A stretch of DNA of 64,000 nucleotides. Source: Oscillospiraceae bacterium (GTDB taxonomy: Bacteria; Bacillota_A; Clostridia; Oscillospirales; Oscillospiraceae). Location: positions 5,801 through 69,800 of the forward strand of contig CADADE010000032.1 of the NCBI GenBank assembly GCA_902786615.1, in the 5' to 3' direction. The translations under genes were made by a program, and so were the position numbers. Shown here one piece after another: positions 8,462-18,854 of the stretch. The notes below the pieces were generated by a model, which was not told where the DNA came from, did no database searches, and saw only the letters and a program-made list of their open reading frames with translations. Numbering within the stretch: position 1 is the stretch's first letter; every line of letters starts with the position of its first letter.

Positions 8462-9304
8462 ATGAAGAAACGATTTCTCCTCTCTCTCTGCCTCATCCTC
8501 TGCCTGCTGCTGGGCGTCACGGCGAGCGCCCACGCGGCAGCGCAGATCGACAACGTGAGCGACTACGCCGGCATTCTCACGAGCGCCGAGCAGCAAAAGC
8601 TCAACGAGCGGGCCGCGGAGGTCACCGCGGAATACGGCTTCGGCGTCTTTGTGGTCATCGTCAATGATTACAGGGAATACGTCAACGGCAGCATCGCGGA
8701 CTTCTCCGAGGAGGTCTTCCACCGCTACGGCCTCGGCTGGGGCGCCAAGGAAGACGGCGTCATCCTCGCCATGAGCATGAACGACCGCGACTACGACATT
8801 TACGCCCACGGCGATTTCGGCAACTACGCCTTCACCGACTACGGCAAGCAGCAGCTCGCAAACAGCTTTCTGGACAATTTCCGGCGCAACGACTGGGCGG
8901 GCGGCTTCCGCGATTTCATTGAAACCAGCGCCGACATGCTCCGGGACGCCAAGAACGGGAACCCCGTGGACGTCTGGATCCCCGATCCGGCGGAGCAGGG
9001 GCCGCGCATGACGCTCGGCAAGCTCCTGATCAGTCTCGGCGTGGGCTGCGCCGTCGGCGGCGTCAGCGTCGCCGGGATGCGGCGGCCGATGAAAACCGCC
9101 GTGCGCCAGTCCGGGGCGGCCAATTACGTCTCCCAGGGCGGCGTGAACCTGCGTGTCCGGCGGGACGACTTCCTCAACCGTGTCGTCAACCGGCGGCCGA
9201 TCCCACGGGTGACCAACACCGGCGGGCGATCGGGCGGCGGTCACTTCGGCGGCACCACGATCAGCGGCGGCCACGGCGGCTCACACCACAGCGGAAAGTT
9301 TTAA
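8462..9304 (+). CDS. TPM-domain protein (YdjH-like)
   Basis: 280 residues; GGAGGAGG precedes the ATG. Residues 1-25 are a signal peptide. Residues 28-150 are a TPM domain (VSDYAGILTSAEQQKLNERA, YGFGVFVVIV, EDGVILAMSMNDRDYDIYAHG). A transmembrane helix follows at about 180-198, then a basic region and a Gly/His/Ser-rich tail. TPM domains occur in membrane proteins tied to photosystem repair or membrane stress; Bacillus YdjH has the same plan. Last gene of the operon. Confidence 0.88.
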   Translation: MKKRFLLSLCLILCLLLGVTASAHAAAQIDNVSDYAGILTSAEQQKLNERAAEVTAEYGFGVFVVIVNDYREYVNGSIADFSEEVFHRYGLGWGAKEDGVILAMSMNDRDYDIYAHGDFGNYAFTDYGKQQLANSFLDNFRRNDWAGGFRDFIETSADMLRDAKNGNPVDVWIPDPAEQGPRMTLGKLLISLGVGCAVGGVSVAGMRRPMKTAVRQSGAANYVSQGGVNLRVRRDDFLNRVVNRRPIPRVTNTGGRSGGGHFGGTTISGGHGGSHHSGKF

Positions 9305-9311
9305 AAAGCAG

Positions 9312-9361
9312 CTCCCCGAGCGCGGCCATTGCGTTGGCCCGTGCCCGGGGAGTCGTTTTTT
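9312..9361 (+). terminator. Terminator of the SPFH/TPM operon
   Basis: CTCCCCG...CGGGGAG with an inner GGCC/GGCC pairing, followed by TCGTTTTTTC. It lies 8 nt after the TPM gene's stop codon. Confidence 0.75.
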
Positions 9362-9402
9362 CATTTCGCCATGACAAATATCACGGGAGGGCCTGCGGCC
9401 CG

Positions 9403-9606
9403 TCACCAAATATCAATGTCTCCGGTTTTGTCGCCTTTGACCCAGTACGCCTTATTCTCGTCAATGCGGACGTAAATCCTGTCTGCCTCGCCGACAATCG
9501 TGAGAAGCGCGTTGACCGTGATCTCGCCGCCGAAGGCCGACTGGAAGATGACGGTCGGGACAGGCTGAGAAAGCTCGGTCTCCACATGCTGTTGTTTTTG
9601 ATTCAT
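9403..9606 (-). CDS. DUF6465-like small protein
   Basis: 67 residues from the ATG at 9606 (GGAAAGGG upstream); an in-frame GTG at 9615 overlaps the ribosome site. The protein runs VIFQSAFGGEITVNALL, then IYVRIDENKAYWVKGDKTG and ends DIDIW. This is the layout of the DUF6465 family found in gut Clostridia, usually with a charged or Lys-rich N-terminal extension, which is short here. Function unknown. Confidence 0.7.
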   Translation of the reverse strand: MNQKQQHVETELSQPVPTVIFQSAFGGEITVNALLTIVGEADRIYVRIDENKAYWVKGDKTGDIDIW

Positions 9607-9735
9607 AAGCGGCACCCTTTCCGTGTATCATGAGTGTATATCATACACACCCTCTCTCTATGTTGTCAAGCAAAAAGTTTTCCGTGCGCTTCCTTTCGCG
9701 TATTTCCGTTCCTGGCAAAAGGCGGGGAATAGCTG

Positions 9736-9764
9736 TTTACAGACCTATGATTTTTTGGTAAAAT
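9736..9764 (+). promoter_or_regulatory. Promoter of the branching enzyme gene
   Basis: TTTACA (9736-9741), 17 bp, TAAAAT (9759-9764), about 35 bp upstream of the start at 9802. Confidence 0.6.
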
Positions 9765-9801
9765 GATGATATCATCAGAGAAGTTTGAAGGGGGTTCTCC
9801 C

Positions 9802-11778
9802 ATGGTTCGGATTCTGGAATGGGACAGCGCGCTGCGCCCGTTTGAGCGGGACATCAACCTGCGCATGGATAACTTCTACCGCATGCGCGGCATGCTTGCG
9901 GGCAGCGGCACGCTCACCGACTTTGCCAACGCCCATGAGTACTACGGCTTCCACCACAGCGCCGACGGCTGGGTCTATCGCGAGTGGGCCCCGGGGGCGG
10001 ATGCGCTCTATCTCACCGGGGAATTCAACAACTGGGAGCCTACCGCCGCCCCCCTCACGCCCATCGGCGGCGGCAGCTGGGAGCTGCGCCTGCCCGAGGA
10101 GACGCTGCGCGACGGGATGCGCGTCAAGACGGTGGTGCGAAACGGCGGCAATCTCTCCTGGCACATCCCGCTTTACGCCCGCCGCGTGATCCAGGATCAG
10201 ACAAGCTACGAGTGGATCTGCGAGGTCTGGGACCCCATCGAGCCCTATGCCTGGACGGACGCGGGCTTCACCCCCGACAGGAGCCTCTTTATCTACGAGT
10301 CGCACGTCGGCATGGCCACGGAGGAATACCGCGTCGGCACCTATCGGGAGTTTGCGGACAACGTGCTGCCCCGGGTGCGGGAGCTGGGCTACAACACCGT
10401 GCAGCTCATGGCCATCATGGAGCACCCCTATTACGGCTCCTTCGGCTATCAGGTGTCGAACTTCTTCGCCGCCTCCAGCCGCTTCGGCTATCCCGAGGAC
10501 TTAAAATACCTGGTGGACAAGGCCCACGGCATGGGCATCGCCGTGCTGCTGGACGTGGTGCACTCCCACGCGGTGAAGAACACCGTGGAGGGCATCAACC
10601 GCTTTGACGGCACGGACACGCAGTTTTTCCGCGCGGGCAGGGCGGGCGATCACCCCGCCTGGGACACCAAGTGCTTCAACTACGGCAAGACCGAGGTCCT
10701 GCATTTTCTGCTCTCGAACCTCAAATTCTGGATGACGGAGTACCACTTCGACGGCTTCCGCTTCGACGGCGTGACCAGCATGCTCTATCACGACCACGGC
10801 CTGGGCGCGGCCTTCACGAATCTGCGCATGTACTTTTCCATGAACACCGACACCGAGGCCATCACCTATCTCCAACTGGCAAACGAGCTGATCCATGAGC
10901 TCAACCCCCGCGCCGTCTCCATTGCCGAGGACATGTCCGGCATGCCGGGCATGACGCTCAAGGTGCCGGACGGCGGCATCGGCTTTGACTACCGCCTCGC
11001 GATGGGCCTGCCGGACATGTGGATACGCCTCATCAAGGAGAAGCGGGACGAGGACTGGAGCCTCGACTATATCTGGAACGAGCTCAACCGCCGCATGGCC
11101 GCCACCATCGCCTACGTGGAGAGCCACGACCAGGCCCTGGTGGGCGACCAGACCATCATGTTCCGCCTGGCCGAGGCGCACATGTACACCGACATGGACA
11201 AGATCTGCCACAACCAGGTGATCGACCGCGCCATGGCCCTGCACAAGATGCTGCGCCTTGTGACCTGCGCCGCGGGCGGCGACGGCTACCTCAACTTCAT
11301 GGGCAACGAGTTCGGCCACCCCGAGTGGATCGACTTCCCGCGCGAGGGCAACGGCTGGGATTACAAATACTGCCGCCGTCAGTGGAGCCTGCCGGAAAAC
11401 GGCTACCTCAAATACGGGCAGCTCAATCTCTTCGACCACGACATGATCCACACCTGCAGGAAATACAATGTCCTCGGCGGGGGCGGGGCGACGCTGCGCC
11501 TGCTGCGGCAGGATCAGCACCTGCTGGCCTTCGAGCGCGGCGGCCTGGTCTTCGTCTTCAACTTTGACCCCGTGCGCACCCACATGGACTGCACTGTGCC
11601 CGTCAGCGTCGGGCGCGACCATGAGGTGCTTTTCACCACGGACGATGGCTGCTACGGCGGCTTCGACAACATCGCGCACGAGCGCTACTCCGCCTTTATT
11701 CCGGGCATGGGCAGTCCCGCCCTGCGCCTCGGTCTGCCGCCGCGCACCGCCATGGTGCTCAAGCCCGTGGACGAATAA
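9802..11778 (+). CDS. glgB: 1,4-alpha-glucan branching enzyme, GH13 (eukaryote-like type)
   Basis: 658 residues from the ATG at 9802, which has GAAGGGGG 7 nt upstream. It transfers segments of alpha-1,4-glucan to 6-OH positions during glycogen synthesis. Residues 40-150 form a CBM48-like domain (YREWAPGADALYLTGEFNNW). The GH13 barrel follows with SLFIYESHVGMATEE, YYGSFGYQVSNFFAASSRFG, the nucleophile region DGFRFDGVTSM, the acid/base region SIAEDMSG and the third acidic site VESHDQ; the C-terminal beta domain ends the protein. The wording of these motifs is closer to eukaryotic-type branching enzymes (GH13_8) than to E. coli GlgB. It is a single gene: no other glycogen gene is adjacent. Confidence 0.9.
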   Translation: MVRILEWDSALRPFERDINLRMDNFYRMRGMLAGSGTLTDFANAHEYYGFHHSADGWVYREWAPGADALYLTGEFNNWEPTAAPLTPIGGGSWELRLPEETLRDGMRVKTVVRNGGNLSWHIPLYARRVIQDQTSYEWICEVWDPIEPYAWTDAGFTPDRSLFIYESHVGMATEEYRVGTYREFADNVLPRVRELGYNTVQLMAIMEHPYYGSFGYQVSNFFAASSRFGYPEDLKYLVDKAHGMGIAVLLDVVHSHAVKNTVEGINRFDGTDTQFFRAGRAGDHPAWDTKCFNYGKTEVLHFLLSNLKFWMTEYHFDGFRFDGVTSMLYHDHGLGAAFTNLRMYFSMNTDTEAITYLQLANELIHELNPRAVSIAEDMSGMPGMTLKVPDGGIGFDYRLAMGLPDMWIRLIKEKRDEDWSLDYIWNELNRRMAATIAYVESHDQALVGDQTIMFRLAEAHMYTDMDKICHNQVIDRAMALHKMLRLVTCAAGGDGYLNFMGNEFGHPEWIDFPREGNGWDYKYCRRQWSLPENGYLKYGQLNLFDHDMIHTCRKYNVLGGGGATLRLLRQDQHLLAFERGGLVFVFNFDPVRTHMDCTVPVSVGRDHEVLFTTDDGCYGGFDNIAHERYSAFIPGMGSPALRLGLPPRTAMVLKPVDE

Positions 11779-11789
11779 AGCCGATACAA

Positions 11790-11818
11790 AAAACAGGAGG
11801 CCAAAAGCCTCCTGTTTT
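11790..11818. terminator. Bidirectional terminator
   Basis: A 12-bp perfect stem AAAACAGGAGGC / GCCTCCTGTTTT with loop CAAAA. It separates the convergent branching-enzyme and YugP-type genes. Confidence 0.85.
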
Positions 11819-11852
11819 GCGTGTTGATGGAAATTGTGTGCGCCCCGCTGCC

Positions 11853-12551
11853 TTATTTCTTCCGATCGTTGACGAGGATGACGAAGCGCAGAAGCTGCAT
11901 CAGCGTGGTGGCGAGAGCCGCCACATAGGTGAGGGCCGCGGCGTTCAGTACCTTCTTGGCACCCGTGAACTCTTCCCCGTCCAGAAGCTCCATGTCCTGG
12001 ATGCTCACCAGGGCGCGGCGGCTCGCGTCAAACTCCGTGGGCAGCGTCACAAGCTGGAACACGGCGCAGAGGGCATAGAGCGCAACGCCCGCATACGCAA
12101 GATAAATGAACACCCGGGCATAGGAGCTGAGCAGCAGGCCGAGGATCAGCAGCGGCACGGAGAGCTTTTCGCCCAGGGCGGTCGCGGGAATGATGGCCTG
12201 GCGGATCTTGATGGGCAGATAGTCCTGCGCGTTCTGGATGGCGTGGCCGACCTCATGACAGGCGACGCCCACCGCCGCGACGGAGGTGCTGCCCCAGACG
12301 GAATCCGACAGGCGCACGATGCGGGCCGCGGGGTCATAGTGGTCGCTGAGCTCGCCGCTGATCTGCTCCACGGGGACGTCCCGCAGGCCGTTCGCGTCCA
12401 GCACGCGCCGGGCCGCGTCCGCCCCGGTGAGGCCGCGGGAATTCTGCACCTTGGCATATTTTTTGAACGTGCGCTTCACGTTCCAGCTCGCCCAGAGGGA
12501 GAGGATCACCGCCGGGAGGACAAGCACGATATAGGTCATATCAAGATACAT
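11853..12551 (-). CDS. YugP-type neutral zinc metallopeptidase, membrane-bound
   Basis: 232 residues from the ATG at 12551, 7 nt after AAAGGAG; a longer frame to 12575 would bury that site. An N-terminal helix (about 5-24) is followed by a cytoplasmic part with LTGADAARRVLDANGL and the zinc motif HEVGHAIQ near residue 108, then two or three further helices to the C-terminus. This is the standard YugP layout (about 225-240 residues). Substrates are not known. It lies alone on the minus strand. Confidence 0.88.
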   Translation of the reverse strand: MYLDMTYIVLVLPAVILSLWASWNVKRTFKKYAKVQNSRGLTGADAARRVLDANGLRDVPVEQISGELSDHYDPAARIVRLSDSVWGSTSVAAVGVACHEVGHAIQNAQDYLPIKIRQAIIPATALGEKLSVPLLILGLLLSSYARVFIYLAYAGVALYALCAVFQLVTLPTEFDASRRALVSIQDMELLDGEEFTGAKKVLNAAALTYVAALATTLMQLLRFVILVNDRKK

Positions 12552-12718
12552 AAGAACGCTCCTTTCCGCATTCACGCTTTTTTCCTATTGTATTTATTAT
12601 ATCGCCGTTCAGCGCCCCGCGCAAGACCCATTGCGCGGCACTTGCGGTTGAAATCGGCGCCGTCTTGTGATAAGGTACAGACGGACACATCACAGGATAA
12701 ACAAAGGAGGGGCGCTTC

Positions 12719-13405
12719 ATGCTGCAAAAAAGGAGCTTCCGGCGGCTGCTTGTCAGCCTGCTGCTCACGCTGCTGCTCGCAGGCTGCGCAAAATCCGGCG
12801 GGCCTGTCCCCACGCCGACGCCCGAACCGACCCCGGCCCCCACGCTCGCGCCGACGCCGGAGCCGACCCCGGAGCCGACGCCCGACCCGCTGGACGCGGA
12901 GCTGGATAACGTGCGGAGCATGATGAAGGAGGGGCAGGCCTACGCGGCGTTTCGGGCGCTGCTCGCCCTGGAGGAGAGCTGCCGCGGCGATACGCTGCGG
13001 ACAGAGGCCTGCGAGGCCGTCTTCCGGGAGCTGGACGCCTATCTCAAGGAGATCGAGCCCGCCTCCGGCACGGAGCTTGCCCGCAGTTTCACGGTGCAGG
13101 GCGGGTGCGTGCTGGAGATCAATGCTTTCAGCGGCCCGGCGCTGGTGGCGGTGACGGACGCCATGGCCGACCCCGGCAGCGTGCCGAACGCTGTGCGCTT
13201 CTATGTGCGCCAGGGCGAGCGGGGGCAGGTCAATCTGCCCGCGGGCACCTACTACGTGGGCTATCAGGTGGGCTACCGCTGGTTCGGGGAGCACGACGGC
13301 TTCGGCGAATATTACACCGAGGGCACGCTGGACGCGCCGCTGGTCTTCGATTTCTACATGGACGGCGACTGGGCCAGCAACGCGAAATACACGATCACGC
13401 TGTAA
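12719..13405 (+). CDS. Lipoprotein with Pro/Thr-rich linker, unknown function
   Basis: 228 residues; AGGAGG lies 8 nt upstream of the ATG. A lipoprotein signal ends in the lipobox LLAGC at about residue 22. A linker of P-T-P-E-P-T type repeats (about 30-58) lifts the domain off the membrane. A helical part (about 60-115) and a beta-rich C-terminal domain (NLPAGTYYVGYQVGYRWFG) follow. I do not recognise the family. A membrane-anchored extracytoplasmic role is inferred. Confidence 0.8.
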   Translation: MLQKRSFRRLLVSLLLTLLLAGCAKSGGPVPTPTPEPTPAPTLAPTPEPTPEPTPDPLDAELDNVRSMMKEGQAYAAFRALLALEESCRGDTLRTEACEAVFRELDAYLKEIEPASGTELARSFTVQGGCVLEINAFSGPALVAVTDAMADPGSVPNAVRFYVRQGERGQVNLPAGTYYVGYQVGYRWFGEHDGFGEYYTEGTLDAPLVFDFYMDGDWASNAKYTITL

Positions 13406-13412
13406 TTGACGC

Positions 13413-13454
13413 ACACGAAAATCCCCGGCGGATTTTTCCGCCGGGGATTCGTGC
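13413..13454. terminator. Terminator between convergent genes
   Basis: A long stem (TCCCCGGCGGA / TCCGCCGGGGA, extended by CACGAA / TTCGTG) with a TTTT loop. It lies 8 nt after the lipoprotein gene and before the end of the secreted Big2-type gene. Confidence 0.75.
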
Positions 13455-13467
13455 GTTTATGGGATGA

Positions 13468-14729
13468 TTACGCGATGGGCTGGAAGGTGACGTACACCAC
13501 CGCGTCCATGGCGGGCATGACGAAGGTCTGGGATTCGGTAATATCGTAGCTTGCAGAGCCGTCGATCATGCTCCAGACGATGCTCGCGAGCCTGTAGCCG
13601 GGGGCGGGAGTGGGAACGACGCGGACAGAGCTCTGCGGGTAGACGTTCATGGTCTCGCCGTTCTCGCCGCTGGTGAGCAGGAAGTACGCGCTGCCGTCCT
13701 GCATCGGGGCGAAGCTCAGGCGGTACGCTCTCTGCGGGGCATAGCCGCCGCCGATGTACTCCCAGCCGTCGTCCGCGCCGGAGCCGCCGAAGAACACAAG
13801 GTCGCCGCTGAGTCCACCGCCGCGACGCTGCGGCTGGGTGCCGCTGTCCTGAGACGCATCCTTCCACTGGGCGTAGAGGGTAAGGCTGGAGTTCAGCTTT
13901 ATGATCGTATTTTCAGTATAAGGGGTTCCGTTGCTGTCCTTCCAACCGTCAAATTTCTTGCCTTGCGGAACCTTGGGGAAAATTCTTCCTCCCTCAATTT
14001 TATACTCGTAGTCTGCGCTATACGGACCAAATTCACGCTTTTCATTGGTGCCGGTGCTGTCAATATAGGTCACAGTGTAGCCCACCGCATTCACCGTCAC
14101 GGCGCAGCTCGCGCTCTTGTCATCGGCTGTATCGTCGGTTCCATTGGTAGCTGTTGCGGTGACTGTAGCCGTGCCCGCCGACATGCCCTTGGCGTAGACG
14201 GTCAGGGTATCGGTGGCACCCGTGCCGACCTCAGTTTTGCAATCCGCGTCGGAATACAGCTTCACAGCATCAGAGTTCGTTCCGACGACGCTCCACTTCA
14301 CCGTCTTGTCCGTGGCGTTGTCGGGCTGGACGGCAGCTGTAAAGGAAACCTTCCCATCTACATTGATGGTCTGCGCGGTGGACGGATTCAGGGTCACGCC
14401 GGTAACTGCGATGGTAGACAATTTAAAAAAACGGTTATATTCGTATATTGGTCATTTACTCTAAGAGTAGCCCACTCACCTTCCCAAAAGGATCCGGCAT
14501 AATTATAAGTCCATTTCTCAAGCGAATAGCCCTCCTCCGGTACAGGTGTAAGAGTCCATTTGTTTTGATTAGAATCATACGAATAACTTACGGTTCCGCC
14601 ACCATCAGGTGAAATAGTCACTGATGGTTTGTTAGCCGCATACGCCGTCAGGCTCATCCCCGGCATCAGGCTCATCACCATCGCCAGCGTGAGCAGCAGG
14701 GACAGGATTTTGATGCTTCTTTTCCTCAT
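13468..14729 (-). pseudogene. Secreted Big2/InlB-type repeat protein, interrupted by a frameshift
   Basis: Two overlapping minus-strand frames make one protein. The first runs from the ATG at 14729 (GGAGG 9 nt upstream): signal peptide MRKRSIKILSLL...AYA, then a beta-rich module ending TNITVF. It then leaves frame and stops near 14394. The second frame takes over at the same point and reads KLSTIAVTGVTLNP (Big2-like, about 90 residues), an InlB B-repeat-like part (GKKFDGWKDSNGTPY...LTLYAQW) and a C-terminal beta domain ending at 13468. The junction is a T7 run (14425-14431) reading GTT TTT TTA; a -1 shift, or one extra T, joins the frames exactly. It may be a true mutation, phase variation, -1 frameshifting or a sequencing error. 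No sortase motif is visible. Confidence 0.75.
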
Positions 14730-14811
14730 TGTATTTTTCCTCCATAATATTTTTACACGCCGCACGCGCGGCGGGTTGGACGTGGATCGCAGAAGCGTGT
14801 AATGATATGTA

Positions 14812-14840
14812 TTGACAGATCAATGTTTTCACCTTATACT
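14812..14840 (+). promoter_or_regulatory. Promoter and likely operator of toxin-antitoxin pair 1
   Basis: TTGACA (14812-14817), 17 bp, TATACT (14835-14840). The -35 box lies inside the inverted repeat ATTGA-CAGA-TCAAT (14811-14824), a plausible site for autorepression by the antitoxin. Confidence 0.7.
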
Positions 14841-14862
14841 GTATTGGAAAGGAGTGATCTGT

Positions 14863-15132
14863 GTGGCAAATCTTCAAATTCGGGTGGACGACGCCCTCAA
14901 GGCGGATGCCGACAGGCTTTTTGCCAGCATCGGTCTGGACACCTCTTCCGCTGTGCGCCTTTTCCTAAGGCAATCGGTCATGTGGGGCGGCATCCCCTTT
15001 GCACTGCGGGGCGACCCTTATCTTCCCAGTCTGCAGGAGGCCGACGCAAGGGCGAGAGCCGGAGAGCCGAGCTTCTCCGAGAGAGAGTTCCGTGAAAAGA
15101 CGGAGGCGCTGCTGCGTGGCTTACAGGTTTGA
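14863..15132 (+). CDS. RelB/DinJ-family antitoxin (pair 1)
   Basis: 89 residues from a GTG 8 nt after AAAGGAG. The N-terminal ribbon-helix-helix reads ANLQIRVDDALKADADRLF...GLDTSSAVRLFL, the standard RelB/DinJ DNA-binding pattern. The C-terminal half, rich in Glu and Arg, would wrap the toxin. It overlaps the toxin gene by 17 nt, typical of such pairs. Autoregulation is likely through the inverted repeat over the -35 box. Confidence 0.9.
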   Translation: MANLQIRVDDALKADADRLFASIGLDTSSAVRLFLRQSVMWGGIPFALRGDPYLPSLQEADARARAGEPSFSEREFREKTEALLRGLQV

Positions 15133-15424
15133 ATATCGTTCTTCGTTCTGGCAGGACTATTCCGCGGCGCTGGCCTATATCGCCGGAAGCCTGAAAAACC
15201 CAATAGCGGCGAAAGAACTGGACGAGGCGTTTGAGCGGGAAAAGCAGGCGCTGCTCAGCTTTCCGACAGCGGGAAAGCCCTTCGCTTCACCGCCCGACGT
15301 GGACGCGGATTACTTCGCTCTTCGCGTGAAAAGCTATCTGGCCTTCTATGTGGTTGTCGGCGATGTGGTGGAGTTCCGGCGTTTCCTGTACAGCCGCGCA
15401 AATCTGCATGACAGACTGCAGTGA
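15116..15424 (+). CDS. RelE/ParE-superfamily toxin (pair 1)
   Basis: 102 residues from the GTG at 15116, inside the end of the antitoxin gene. The sequence shows the RelE/ParE fold pattern: an N-terminal YRFEYRSSFWQDYSAALAYI, a helix hairpin, then FALRVKSYLAFYVVVGD and VEFRRFLYSRANL at the end. Either an mRNA interferase or a gyrase poison is possible; the YafQ/RelE-like ending favours mRNA cleavage, but this is inference. Confidence 0.85.
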   Translation: MAYRFEYRSSFWQDYSAALAYIAGSLKNPIAAKELDEAFEREKQALLSFPTAGKPFASPPDVDADYFALRVKSYLAFYVVVGDVVEFRRFLYSRANLHDRLQ

Positions 15425-15441
15425 CGCCCAAAGCGCGCAAA

Positions 15442-15490
15442 AAGGGCACAGTACATCCTAAAACGGATATACTGCGCCCTTGATTGTTTT
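15442..15490 (+). terminator. Terminator of toxin-antitoxin pair 1
   Basis: Stem AAGGGCACAGTACATCC / GGATATACTGCGCCCTT (15 of 17 paired as Watson-Crick) with a 6-nt loop, followed by GATTGTTTTTG. Confidence 0.7.
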
Positions 15491-15526
15491 TGTCAGGGAA
15501 AGGCTTACAGCATGGGCATTACGGGC

Positions 15527-15577
15527 CGAACGAACGAACGAACGAACGAACGAACGAACGAACGAACGAACGAACGA
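15527..15577. repeat. Tetranucleotide microsatellite (CGAA)12
   Basis: Twelve perfect CGAA units plus CGA, between the terminator of toxin-antitoxin pair 1 and the lon fragment. No credible gene contains it. Tracts of this kind change length by slippage and in some bacteria switch genes on and off; here the nearest promoter it could influence is unclear. Confidence 0.95.
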
Positions 15578-15649
15578 TGCTACGCCGTGCGCTCATGTCC
15601 GTCAACCCCTTTCCACAAAATCTTGTGGTAATTATACACGCTCCCTCCA

Positions 15650-15766
15650 CATTTTTCAAGCTTTTTATGAGGCGATGCGCGTCGGCTCCTTGGGGTGGAT
15701 GCCGAGCTGGGAAAGCAGCTCCTCCACGTCCGTGACGGGGACGATTTCCAGCGCGTCCCGGACCTC
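15650..15766 (-). pseudogene. Detached copy of the lon 3' end
   Basis: 117 bp matching 16433-16549 at 114 positions. On the minus strand it encodes the last 33 or so residues of Lon (EVRDALEIVPVTDVEELL... to RIAS and the TAA stop) plus 15 bp of downstream sequence. The upstream side runs into unrelated codons. Together with the true lon end it brackets toxin-antitoxin pair 2 as a direct repeat. Confidence 0.9.
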
Positions 15767-15791
15767 GTCCGGTATTTTGACATACCATGTA

Positions 15792-15820
15792 TTGTAAATT
15801 GCATCAAATTGATGTAAAAT
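15792..15820 (+). promoter_or_regulatory. Promoter and likely operator of toxin-antitoxin pair 2
   Basis: TTGTAA (15792-15797), 17 bp, TAAAAT (15815-15820). The spacer holds the inverted repeat TTGCATCA-AAT-TGATGTAA (7 of 8 arm positions), and a further GATGC follows the -10 box. The antitoxin probably binds here. Confidence 0.65.
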
Positions 15821-15844
15821 AGATGCAGAAAGGAGCTGATTGCT

Positions 15845-16144
15845 ATGACGACTGTCAGCCTGCGTCTGGATGACGAACTGAAAAAAGGTCTCGATCAGAT
15901 GTGTGCGGAAATGGGCATGAGCCTGACCACTTTTTTTACCATCTACGCAAAGCGGGCCCTCCGGGAACGGAGAATCCCTTTTGAAATCACCGCCCCTGCG
16001 TCTGTGGCTGACCCCGAAAGTCTGAATTGGAAGGCGATCCGCGAGAAAACGCTGGAAGCAGAACGCATTAACGGTGCGGATTCCGAGATTCCTTTGGAGG
16101 ATTTTCTAAAGGAAACGGAGGCCATGTTCCGTGAAACGATATAA
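15845..16144 (+). CDS. RelB/DinJ-family antitoxin (pair 2)
   Basis: 99 residues; AAAGGAG lies 9 nt before the ATG. The N-terminal ribbon-helix-helix is TTVSLRLDDELKKGLDQMCA...MSLTTFFTIYAKRALRE, followed by RRIPFEI, a DinJ hallmark. It overlaps the toxin gene by 14 nt. The pair is unlike pair 1 in sequence, so it is a separate acquisition rather than a tandem duplication. Confidence 0.92.
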   Translation: MTTVSLRLDDELKKGLDQMCAEMGMSLTTFFTIYAKRALRERRIPFEITAPASVADPESLNWKAIREKTLEAERINGADSEIPLEDFLKETEAMFRETI

Positions 16145-16424
16145 GGTCCGTGTTCTGCCCGCCGCGCAGAGGAACGTAAGAGAGATTTTGCGCTTTCTTG
16201 CCGCGTTATCCGTTGATACGGCGCGGCTGTATCAGGAACTGTTTGCCGCCGGGTTTCGCTCTCTCGCAGAGACACCCATGCGGTGCCCTCTCGCCAGGGA
16301 TGCGTACATGGCGGAACGGGGATACCGATTCCTGCTGGTGCGTAATTACCTTGTTTTCTTCCTTGTATCCGGCGATACGGTTCAGATCACGCATATCATT
16401 GACGGCAGAAGCGATACCCTGTGA
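16131..16424 (+). CDS. RelE/ParE-superfamily toxin (pair 2)
   Basis: 97 residues starting inside the antitoxin gene. It begins MKRYKVRVLPAAQRNVREIL and ends with YRFLLVRNYLVFFLVSGD and VQITHIIDGRSD. The R-F-L-L-V-R-NYLVFF strand and the final I-I-DGRSD are typical of plasmid-stabilisation/RelE-type toxins. The gene ends 8 nt before the start of the lon-end repeat (16433). Confidence 0.9.
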   Translation: MKRYKVRVLPAAQRNVREILRFLAALSVDTARLYQELFAAGFRSLAETPMRCPLARDAYMAERGYRFLLVRNYLVFFLVSGDTVQITHIIDGRSDTL

Positions 16425-16447
16425 GCAAAGGCCATTTTTCAGGCTTT

Positions 16448-18748
<2,301 letters not shown>

Positions 18749-18784
18749 GATAGTCCCTCCGTTTCATTCAAAAGCCAGAAAATT

Positions 18785-18811
18785 CTGGCACTCTTTTCTC
18801 TTGAGTGCTAA
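18785..18811 (-). promoter_or_regulatory. CIRCE operator (HrcA site) in the lon leader
   Basis: On the minus strand TTAGCACTC, 9 nt, GAGTGCCAG: the consensus is TTAGCACTC-N9-GAGTGCTAA, so one arm is perfect and the other has 7 of 9. It lies in the 5' leader about 65-90 nt after the predicted transcription start and just before the ribosome site, the usual CIRCE position. Confidence 0.88.
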
Positions 18812-18854
18812 GTCCCGGGCAAAAAATTTTTCCCACCCGGGGAAGCAAAAGCGC

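Noticed and set aside
15480..15797. Open frames reading through the (CGAA)12 tract
   Set aside because: They exist in several frames on both strands only because the tract lacks stops; no start signal, and downstream they run antisense to the lon remnant.
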